Source of the DNA: Micractinium sp. NFX-FRZ
Taxonomy: Eukaryota > Chlorophyta > Trebouxiophyceae > Chlorellales > Chlorellaceae
Length of the DNA: 64,000 bases
Assembly (NCBI GenBank): GCA_029339195.1
Contig: JAPTJF010000030.1
Coordinates: forward strand, 1 to 64,000
Direction of reading: 5' to 3'
The notes below the pieces were generated by a model. That model searched no databases, was not told the origin of the DNA, and was given only the letters and a program-made list of their open reading frames with translations. Both the position numbers and the translations under genes were made by a program. Position 1 is the stretch's first letter, and each line of letters opens with the position of its first letter. This document shows positions 32,802-46,712 of the stretch, in pieces.

Positions 32802-34556
32802 TCAGGGCTTGCCGGGGGTGCCGCGCAGCGCCAGGCCCTCCTTGACCGCCAGACTGGCAGCCGAAGGGCTGGCCCACGGGTTGGGCGCACCCGCCGTGCC
32901 TCCAGAGCTGCTGGTGCCGCTGCTGCCGCCTTGGCCGGCGCCGCCGCTCACCACATGCCCGCCCGACCCGCTGCCCCTCAGCTCGCTGCTCCGCGTGCGC
33001 CCGCTGCCCGCCATGAACGCCGCCACCGTCTTTGCCTCCTCCTCCAGAGTCAGCTTGTTGGTTCGCTTCACGAGGGAGGCGTGCTGCGGGGCGGGCTGGA
33101 ACACGCCGCCGTCGCCGCCAGCGCCGCCAGCGTCGCCGCAGCCACGAAAGGCATGGGCGTTTGCAAGCATGCGGCGCAGGACCTCGCTGGTGGTGGGGCC
33201 AAAGCCGGACAGGCCCATGTCTTGGGCAATCTGCTGCAGCTCTGCCTCTGTGGGCACCTCCTGCAGGGCATAGTACCGCCGGGCAGAACCACACCAAGGC
33301 AGGGTGTATGAAGTACAGATCGCGGGGGAAGAGGCAGGGTGCGGGCTGGAGAGACGAGGGGCAGCAGCATATGCTCAGCAGGGGCTGGGTGCGGCATGCG
33401 CGCATGGCTGCCACAAGCCCGCACGCCAGCTGTTAAGCAGGGGCACAGCGCGGCACAGCACAGCACAGCGCGACGCAGTGCAGTGCAGCAAGGCGCAGCG
33501 GCGCATGGCTGCCACGAGCGTGCACATCGCCACATCGCCAGCTGCCGAGCAAAAAAGCGCAGCACAGCACGGCATGACGCAGCACGCACCGGGATGACCT
33601 CGCTCTCCGACATCATCTTCATGCATGCCAGGAAGCTGGTCGTATAGAACTGGCTCAGCATGGGGCCCGGCATCGCCAGCGCCCCGCCACCGCCCAGCTC
33701 GCCCTGCTGCCGCGCCAGCGCCGGCTGCGCCTGCACCTGCGGTGCCAGCGGCAGCGGCGGCGCCCCGGGCGCCGCGCTGGTGCTGGCCAGCACATGCTGC
33801 ATGCAGGAGCGCAGCGCATCGGCGCTGGAGGCCTGGCTGACAGGGCCCGCGGCAGACAGGCCCATCTCGTCGGCAATCTGCTGCAGCTCCGCCTCTGTGG
33901 GCACCTCCTGCAGGCGGCAGGGTGGCAGAGAGGCATGACAGCTTGTGTGACGGCCGCTGCTCAGCCTCGCAACCGTGTCTGATGCAATGTGCTTGCCGCA
34001 CCGGCACCTCCTGCGGGCGGGCGCCCCGCAGCTTTTGGGCAGCCAGGGGCAAGGTGTGAGAGCGAGGGCGGGGCAGTGGTGCAGCTGGGTGGTGCGGTGC
34101 TCGAGGGGCAGGCCAGGCTGCGGGGGCGGCAGGCTTGCAGGCCCGCAGCAGGCAGCGCGCCGGCGATCTGCTGGCGGCACGCTGTGCAGCGACTGCGCAG
34201 ACCGGCAATGCAGCCAAACGCCGGCAGGCCAGGGCGGGCCGGCCCACCCCCGCTGGGCCTGCACGCACCAGCATCATTTCGGAGACATACGAAAGGAAGA
34301 AGCTGCTTGTCGGCGGGCCGATGATGGGGAGCAAGGAGTCGGCGCCGCCGGCTTGCGCCCGCGTTGCTGCCGCGGGCAACGGCTGCTGCTGCTGGTGGTG
34401 CAGTGCCTGCTGCTGGTGGTGCAGTGCCTGCTCAGCCTGCTCAACCATCTCCAGAAGCTGCTGCACAACATGCCCATCCATCTGCTGCTGCTGCTGCTGC
34501 CCAACATATCCTTCCATCCGCTGCTGCTGCTGCACCAAATGCCCAGCCATCTGCTG

Positions 34557-34587
<31 letters not shown>

Positions 34588-36421
34588 GGGAAGAGCGGTG
34601 AGCAGGGCGTGGGCGCTGTGCCGGTGCTGGCAACCTGAGGCTGCATGGTGTAAGTGGATGCAGGGAGCAGGGCGGCAAGGCCCAGCTCGGCTGCAATCAG
34701 CTGCAGCTCCTCCTCTGTCGGCACAGCCTGCAAGCTTGGGGTGAAAGTGATAGGAAAGTGAAATCAAGGGTTGTGAGTTGTGATACCAGATGTAGCAGCT
34801 CGGTGGCTGCTGCTTGCATTTACGCACTGAAACCACAGCACAGCACAGCTGCCTGCAGACACACTACTGAAAGAAGAGCACACACTTCAGCTGCCGCGTT
34901 CCGCCCGCCTGCACGCACGCCGATCCTGCCGCCCCGCACAGCCCCCCACTGCTCCATGCGCTGTGCGGCACGCCAGGCTGACAGCCTACCTGCGCGGGTT
35001 CCTCCCCTCCAAACAGAGTGCCCATGCACGCCAGGAAGCTGCCTGTGTAGGGCATGCCGCCAACCGCTGGCAGCGGGAAGCTGGGAGCCTCTGCCAGATG
35101 CTGCATCTGCTGCAGGTGCTGCAGCTGCTGCGCATCCGATCCGACGCCATGTGGCTGCACCAGCGGAGGCTGCACCCGCGACTGCACACCGTGCAGCAGC
35201 TGCGGCAGCGGCTGCGCCAGCGGCACCGCCTGCTGCTGCTGCTGCGCATTCCGCGCGCGTTTGGCGTCGCTCGGCGCCCGCGCACCCCCCGACGCCGCCT
35301 CCCCACCCTCGCTCCCTCCCTCCTGCCCCGAGGCCTGCCCCTCCTCCCCTCCGTCTGCTGCCCCCACCTGCCGCTGCCGCCGCTTGCGCTCAGCCAGGGC
35401 TTGGCAGCGCTGCTTGCGATGCATCAGGCTCTGCCGGCAGCTGCAGGGGGAGGGGTGGGGCGGGGTGGGGGGGCGGGGAGCACGTTGGGGGCCTGGCAGC
35501 ACTGCATGCAACCGGCGGGCGGGGGAGCGTGTCCCTGCGGGCCTGGCAGCGCCGCTTCGGGCAGGCAAGCGTCTGGCCCCTGAACCCCCAGGAGCTCGGG
35601 CTTGCCCCCTGCGAGAACCCCCAAGTAGCTGCCCCCCTGTCGCCACCACGGCATCGCTGCTGCATTGCAAGGTCACCTCTTCTTCTCGCCATCAAAGAAC
35701 TCCACGGCATGCAGCTTGGAGCACTGCAGAGGCGCACAGGTGGGCCGTGTGGACAATGGTAAACAAGGCTTTGGCAGCTGGGCGCACGGATCCCAGGTTG
35801 CGGGGGGCTGGGCGGCTGGCTGTGACCTGCCTGTGGGCAGCAAGCCCCGCCTCACGCTGGGTGGGGTGTCTGAACTCAAGGCGGGCATTCCAGGCTAAGC
35901 GGCAAATGAAGAGAAAACAAAAGTTTGGCAAAGCCCGACAAGGTATGACACGGACCAATAACAAAGCGTGCCCTTGCCTGGTGGCAGAAGCGCCACAGGG
36001 TTTCGGAAGCCGGGACCTCAATCAGGCTCTCCTTGTGGTGAAGCGCGCAGATGCGGTGCCGCTGCAGGGGAGGAACATGCCATTTGCAGTGTGAGTGAAG
36101 CGGGGCGCGGGAGAAGGCGGGGAGGGGCGGAGGCATGAGCGCACGCGCAGGCGCGTGCAGGCGCGCGTGTTGGCGGGGGGACATGGCGGGGCACAGCGGG
36201 CTGCCAGGCCGACGGCGGCACATGTGCTGTCCAGGCTGCGCTGTGTGTGCGCGGCTGCTGGCAGCACCTGATGCGCTGCGGGCAGCACTTGCCTGGTGAT
36301 ACCGTTCGAACAGAGCCTGCTTGCAGCCGGGCACGCGGCAGCCTGAGGCGGGGAGCGCCGCCGGCTCCGGTCCCGGTGTGTCGGCATCTGCCCCCACAGT
36401 GGAGATGTTTCCTGGCGGCAT
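32802..36421 (-). CDS. SBP-box transcription factor D, with three C-terminal VPTE modules
   Basis: Predicted 648 aa. Exons in transcript order: 36293-36421, 35978-36061, 35677-35723, 34990-35440, 34269-34727, 33590-33907, 32802-33260. The SBP domain (about 28-105) keeps the most canonical first finger: CRVPGC, ERYHQRHRICALHH, then RFCHQCSKLH and SCRQSLMHRKQRCQALAERKRRQR. Introns after YHQ and after FCHQ both have GC donors (CAG|GCAAGT and CAG|GCAAGG). A Gln-rich region ends in SFLACMG. Three phase-0 exons then each open with the same module: AVPTEEELQLIAAELGLA, EVPTEAELQQIADEMGLSA, EVPTEAELQQIAQDMGLSG. The first two of these end in related sequences (SFFLSYVSEMM, SFLACMKMMSES). The start at 36421 (ACCATGCCG) is the first ATG in the exon; an extra upstream coding exon cannot be excluded. 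It is divergent from the GFA-like gene. Confidence 0.86.
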
Positions 36422-37693
36422 GGTAGCCTCCCGCTGGAGGCCTGCAGGGGCGGGTACGGTTAGTTGGTGGGTAGGCAGTGAGCGGGGCATGCATAAGGGA
36501 TGATGGCGCCCTGTGAATAGCAGACACGCATTTGTAAAAGTGGTGGGCAAGCCCGCCCGCATGACGCGCACGCCGCACGCGCAGCAGCCGGCAAGCTCCA
36601 GGGGCGGAAGGCTTGCCAAGGTAAGGCACGGTGGGGCACATGCAGGCTTGGCGACCTTCAGTCTAATGGGCTTCATTGTCCCACCCCGCCCCCCTCGCCG
36701 CAACACCAGCCGCGTTCACAGCCGACCGAGACGCTGCCAAACCGTTGCGGCCGCGGCCGCCGCCGGCCAGCGGCAGGGCCGGGCGCACTTGCCGGTTGTT
36801 CGCGGCGCCCACCTGCTGCCTGAAGCCCCTCCAAGTCTTCCTTGAGGAGCGCAGCGGCTGCAGGGCGACTCGTTCGCCACTTGGACACGCGCCCCTCTGG
36901 GGACGGGGCAAGCTCAGCAGTTCGCCGCTGCTGCTCACTAGATGATACGGGCTACAGCATTGAGCGCCGCCGGGACCAATTTGGTGATCGTGCTGGGCTG
37001 CTGCGCGGCTGCCGTGCAAATTGCTACAGGCTTCCGTTAAGCCCAGAGTCTAGCCTGGATGACCGTGCGTTGCGCTTTAGGTGTTCAGCATGCGGGAAGG
37101 GAGTCTCGACGCAGGGTGCGGTACAGATGCCGCCGCTGGCGCCACCGCCGCACGCCGCCTGTCGGCGCACACAACAAGCGCCGTGCAACATACCTGGACG
37201 CTACCAAACGCCCTCGTGGCACAGGAGTTGTGACGCAGCACACGTGCTTACACGTGATTTCAAAGAAATGCTGGTGCCAGGTGTGGCACGCCCGGCGGAG
37301 GTATAATTCCAGGACCTTGATTTGGTCGAGCCCTCCCCCCTCAAAACTGCCAGTTGAGCTGCACACTCAAGGTCACCCAAGGCCCTGTGCCCAAGGCGTC
37401 CTGGCTGTATCCAAGGAGTCCTTGAACCTTCTGTCTTGACAGTGGGTGAGCAGGGTTGCCGCTGTGTTGCCAGGGGCATCAACCCTCAGTTGGAGGCTTC
37501 TGTTCTGCGACCCTCCCTGCCATGCCCTCGCCATGCCGCCTGCCTCCCTTCCCTTCGTCTCCCTGCCTGGTCCTCCGTCGTGGCGTCCAAAACCTGCGCC
37601 CAACCCGCCCCACTGCCCTCCCCAGTTCCGCAACTCGGGCGGGAGGCGAGCAGGCAGGCAGGCAGGCGAGCCAGCAAGGCACGTGCCCGAAGG
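36422..37693. promoter_or_regulatory. Divergent intergenic region, SBP gene D and GFA-like gene
   Basis: About 1.27 kb between two start codons on opposite strands; both promoters should lie here. An open minus-strand stretch near 36670-36890 could be an upstream exon of gene D but has no ATG and no family motif. No TATA box was convincing. Confidence 0.4.
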
Positions 37694-39792
37694 ATGGACC
37701 TCGCAGGCAGCTGCCGCTGCGGCGCAGTCCGCTTCACCTGCCGCTCTCACACCCCCGTCCCCTACATGCGCTGCTACTGCTCCATCTGCCGGAAAGTCAG
37801 CGGCTGCGGGGGCTACGCAATAAACATTGCGGTGCAGGCAGACAGCCTGAAGGCATGTGGGGGCATTGGGCGGGCTGGCGGGCAGTGGGGAGCAGGGGCG
37901 ACAGGGGCATTGGGGAAGCTGGGGAGGCAGGTGTGGACATGCATGCCGCCGCGGTGTGCACAGCTGCCTCTGCACTTGGGGCAGGTGAATTTAGAGTCAA
38001 CCTGTGGTGCTTGCCAGCCAGAACAGGAGCCGTCCAAGCGAAGCGCGCAGGCTGACATTAGCTGGTTGGGACAGAGGGCTGCTGCCCTGGCGCTGAGATG
38101 CCCTCCCTGCCCGCCCGCCCGCCGACCGCGCTGGCTGCCTGCAGGTGCAGGGGCGCGAGGCACTGCAGCCCTACAGAGTGATGATTCCAGGGGAGAGCGG
38201 CGGGGCCCTGCAGGCGAGAGGGAGGGAGCGTGGGCGGAGGTGGAGGCACATGCCGGCGGCGGGTGTGTGGGGCGCGGAGGCACCCCAGGAGCAGCAATGG
38301 TTGGGTGCTGCTGGAAGCAGGGCAGAGAGCCAGCGCTATCTTATGATGGCCTGTTCCCACTGATCCCTGCATCATCCGCTTCAAGGAGGGCTGAACAATG
38401 CACACTTATCAGCCCCAGGTCCCATGTGGCCCGGTCAGTGGCACATGGCTGGCCAGCCTGACAGGAAGAGGACCGAATGCACAGCCTCCGTCTTCAGCTG
38501 GCGCCACTCTCCCCCTACCACTCCCCCGTTTGCATTGCAGCCCAGCACCAACACACGCTTCTTCTGTAAGGAGTGCGGCAGCCACCTGTGGGCACAGGTG
38601 AGGCCGCAGGCCGAGGGTGTAGGTCCTAACCCCATGCAGGCACGCCCGCTGCCCGGTACCGTCGCCGGCATTTGCGCAGCAAGCCACGACAGCCACGCGG
38701 CCACCCGCGCGTGCCTGGCAGTTGCTGCCCACACTTTGTGATGCCGACAACCGCCGCCAAGCCGACCCTCACTACCTTCCCCTGCCTCTGGTGCCAGGGT
38801 GCCCTGTTCTCAAGGCTCGCTTTCCACCACGGGCGACAGTGCCCTGCCTCCCTCATGCTCGCCGCTCACGGCTCTCATTGCTCATGCCCTCAGTGCTCAT
38901 GCCTCTGATGGTAGCGCCCACCTTCCCCGCCCCCATGCCGGCTGCCTGCGGGGCTCTTACGGCTGCAGTGGAGGCACATTTTGCTGGGGCATGGACAGCA
39001 ATCAAACCCCCCTTCTTCTCGCCTTCCCTGCTACACGCCCCTGGTCTTGACTCTCCATAACCCGCCCTGGCCGCAGTGGGTGCTCCCGCTCCCGTTTGCA
39101 GGGCCATTGGCTTCGTGCCTTCCACGCTGGCCGCCCTGCACCCTGTTTTTTCCCTGCCCCTGGCATGCTCCGATTTTCCAGGGCCTTCCAGGCCACAGCG
39201 GGTGCACCCTCCTTTCCGGGGGCCACCGACGGCAAGCTGCCCAAGCTTACGACCCTCCTCTCTGCCCTGCCCCCCGGTGCTGCCTCTACAGGACCCGTCC
39301 TGGCCGCAGTGGGTGTACCCCTTTGCTGGGGCCATTGACAGCGAGCTGCCAAAACCTGAGCGCACGGTGCACATGATGCTGGGGAGCAAAGCAAGCTGGG
39401 TGGAACCACAGGTGGGTGCAGGAAGGTAGGCAAGCTGGGTGCCGCAGATGGGTGCTGGGCAGCTGGCATGCTATGCTAGCTGCAGGCTGAGGGAGGGCGC
39501 GGGGTGCACTAAATGCACATGATGCTTGGCAGCAAGCGTGGTGGAACCGCTGGGATAGGCGCATGGAGAAGGCTTCTGCGCTGCCGGTGGGGCGGCGACA
39601 CAGACCATCATACGTGCGCATGGTAGCGTGCACGCTACCATCTCACTTGATGTTCCCATCACACTGCCACCTGCCACCTTCCTCCCTGCCCCATTTGTAC
39701 CGCAGGTGGGCCCCCAGGATGAGCAGTACGACGAGTATCCCGAGCTGGGCATTGAGCAGTGGCACAAGAAGCATGGGCTGTACGTAGAGTGA
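37694..39792 (+). CDS. GFA/CENP-V-like zinc-binding protein
   Basis: Predicted 151 aa, complete for this family. Exons: 37694-37852, 38145-38177, 38541-38597, 39292-39411, 39706-39792; every junction is phase 0. Zinc ligands match the GFA fold: C7-x-C9, C27-x-C29-x2-C32 (MRCYCSICRK) and C73-x2-C76 (FFCKECG). The C-terminal exons (PSWPQWVYPFAG, ERTVHMMLGSKASW, WHKKHGLY) resemble eukaryotic homologues of the glutathione-dependent formaldehyde-activating enzyme family. Formaldehyde activation is disputed even for the founding members, so no substrate is assigned. The first intron has a GC donor (AAG|GCATGT); a GT two codons on would break the frame of the later Cys pair. Exon 2 is only 33 bp. 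The third intron contains degenerate copies of exon 4. It lies upstream of GFAT in the same orientation. Confidence 0.85.
38940..39360 (+). repeat. Degenerate ~111-123 bp repeats that include exon 4 of the GFA-like gene
   Basis: The core CCTGGCCGCAGTGGGTG at 39065 recurs as a variant at 39188 and again at 39299 inside exon 4. Each is followed by a GGGCCA(T/C) block and, in the last two, by GACAGCGAGCTGCC or a close variant. A weaker first copy starts near 38945. Only the last copy forms a usable exon, so the others look like decayed exon duplicates within intron 3. Confidence 0.65.
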
Positions 39793-41206
39793 CGGGGAGG
39801 CGCGCACGGTGGGCGGTGCGCAGCTCGGCAGTGGCAGCGGAGCTGGCGGGCGCAAAGTGTGGTGCAGCGTAGCTGAATGAGCTGGCCACGCCGAGAAACT
39901 ACCTCTGCAGACGCTGGACTGGGCTTGCACAGCGAGGAAAGGTTGCGGGCCGACTTGGGCACGCGGCAGCGGCTGGTGCGCCTGGTGCCAGCAGCATGCG
40001 GCAGGGCTTCGGAAGCGGCAGCAGTGCACCGTGCGTGTTCACTGTGGTGTGCAGCGAGCTTACAGAGGCCTGCCGTGAACCATGTGTGTTCCCAGGCTGG
40101 CATCCCATTTCCTGTCAGATGACGAACCAATGCTAGAATGCTTCTGTACATACTGGCAACTTTACTGTTGCAGCTGCCTTCCCCAAAGAGAAGAGACGAG
40201 GTTTGGGGGGCAGGGCACAGCACAGTGGGTGCTGGGTCTTGATGGGCGCCTTGGCACCGCCAGAGCATAACGAATATTGTCGTAAATTTATCCTCCCCGC
40301 CAAGGTAACAGCCACTTCTGCCCAGCACGAGCAGTTGGGGTGAGGCCTGACACGGCATCCCAATGCATGCCAACTGTGAAGAGTGATATGCAGCTGCAAG
40401 CGCATGCAGGTGCGGGCCAGTAGATTGCCGTCTTTGCTGCCACCAGATCGCAAATCAATGCAGCTCCCGGCACCCAGCTCCGAACTTGGATGGACTGCTG
40501 CGTGTATGCAGGGGGCGCATCCAACCGCCCTCTTACCCCCTGCTGGCCATCAGCACCCAGGCTTCAAGGGGGGAGGCGGCAGAATGTTAGTCTGACCGCA
40601 CCCCGCGCAGTGCCCACTGGTGCGGGCAGGCTGTGATAGCATAAACCCTGGGGTGCGTAGAAACAGACAGCAAGTAAACAGCTTGCATCAGCTGTGCAGG
40701 GCCTCCCTTTGTCCTTCTTGCCCCTCGCCGCCGCTGGCGGCGGCGGCGGGCGGGACAGCGGCATTGCGGCCCGCCCTCTGGCTTGCTGCGGTGCCTTCCC
40801 GCTCTGAAATCTCCATCACATGCTGCTGGTCTTAAAACAATAGAGATGGCCGGCCCCTGGGCGCCCTGCGGGGCTGGGCGACGTGTGGGTTCGGCTGAGC
40901 AAGCTCTGGGCCCCACCAGCGCAGCACCCACTTTATAGATTGCCGTTTATAGATCATTGGCAAGCTCGGAGGGGGTCTTGCCGCAAGTTGGGAGCGGCGT
41001 GCTGTGGGTGCCGCGTGGCAGGGCCCATGCCCATGCCCCTCTTCCCTGCTGCTTTTGCCTGCCACTCGCCATTCCCTCTTCACCTTCCCTCTGCATCTAT
41101 CTGCCAACGCTGTGAGGCTGCCCCACACCGCCACTCGCCCACACGCAGTAGTTAGTTGGGCCGCAGCCTCGCCGCCTGAACGCTCCGGGGGAACAGGGCA
41201 GCCAAC
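39793..41206. other. Spacer upstream of GFAT
   Basis: About 1.4 kb with the 3' UTR of the GFA-like gene and the promoter of GFAT. No gene is seen. The stretch 40110-40420 is less GC-rich than its surroundings and may mark the transcript end. No TGTAA was found here. Confidence 0.45.
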
Positions 41207-45888
<4,682 letters not shown>

Positions 45889-46712
45889 AGCACTCCCAGC
45901 TCAGCAGCGGGGCGCCCACTGCCACCGCCGCAATGCTAGATAGTAGCTGTTAGAAAATCGTTCGGTCAGTAATCTGCTGCAAGGCAGTCTTTTTCTGTTT
46001 TGTCCAGCGTAAGTCACAGGTAGTCAGCACCGTTTTTGCCCTGTCCCCGGGCGGCCTCCCTCCAGCCCCCGCCCTACGTGCCCCTTCGTGACGCTAGTGG
46101 TTCTTCTCTTGCTCCTTGACGATGATGCTTCCTGATTCATTTCACTCCTGTCCCTTGGAGAACACTGATGCTTATTGTGACCGCAATTCACCCGGCACGC
46201 ATACGAGCTGCCGCCATGTAACAATAGCTTACACATGGTGATCAACACAAACCAGAGGCTGTGCACCACAGGCAATGTGATCAACACAAGAACAGGGGCT
46301 GGGCGGGTGCTGTGCCTTATGCTAACCGCTGCAACGGGGCACTGCGCAGGCCCTCATGCTGTTGGTGCCTCTCCTGGCATCGCTGGGTGCCCCTGCCAGC
46401 AGCAGCGCCACCACCGGTGCCGTGGCTGCTGTGTGTTGCCGACCACACCATCTTCTGCCGCCGGCTGCCTTGCCTGCTTGCGGCCTTGATGCTTGACACC
46501 CAGTGTAGACACTCGCGCCAGCGTGAGCACAGCAGAAGCCGCCGGCGTGTGGAGGGCGGGCACAGAGGGAGCACTGTCCCAGTAGTGCAGCCAGGCTTGG
46601 CTGGCGCCATGCTCAGGTAGCACATCCGTCTGCGCACAGGGGACCGAGGGGGTGGCAAAGCGCAGCATGAAAACAACTGTATCCCTGAAATCACCAAAAT
46701 TTACCGAAAGTG
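45889..46712. other. Convergent 3' region, GFAT and START-like gene
   Basis: Both 3' UTRs lie here. The middle (46100-46300) is AT-richer than the genes. No gene is seen apart from the shared signal listed at 46217. Confidence 0.5.
46217..46233. terminator. Back-to-back TGTAA / TTACA polyadenylation signals
   Basis: TGTAA at 46217-46221 on the plus strand lies about 330 bp past the GFAT stop. Seven bases later, TTACA at 46229-46233 gives TGTAA on the minus strand, about 480 bp past the stop of the convergent START-like gene. The 17 bp form an imperfect palindrome that could serve both genes. Confidence 0.5.

Noticed and set aside
19257..36421. Identifying one of the SBP genes as the copper regulator CRR1
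   Set aside because: CRR1 in Chlamydomonas carries ankyrin repeats and a Cys-rich C-terminus. None of the four proteins shows either.
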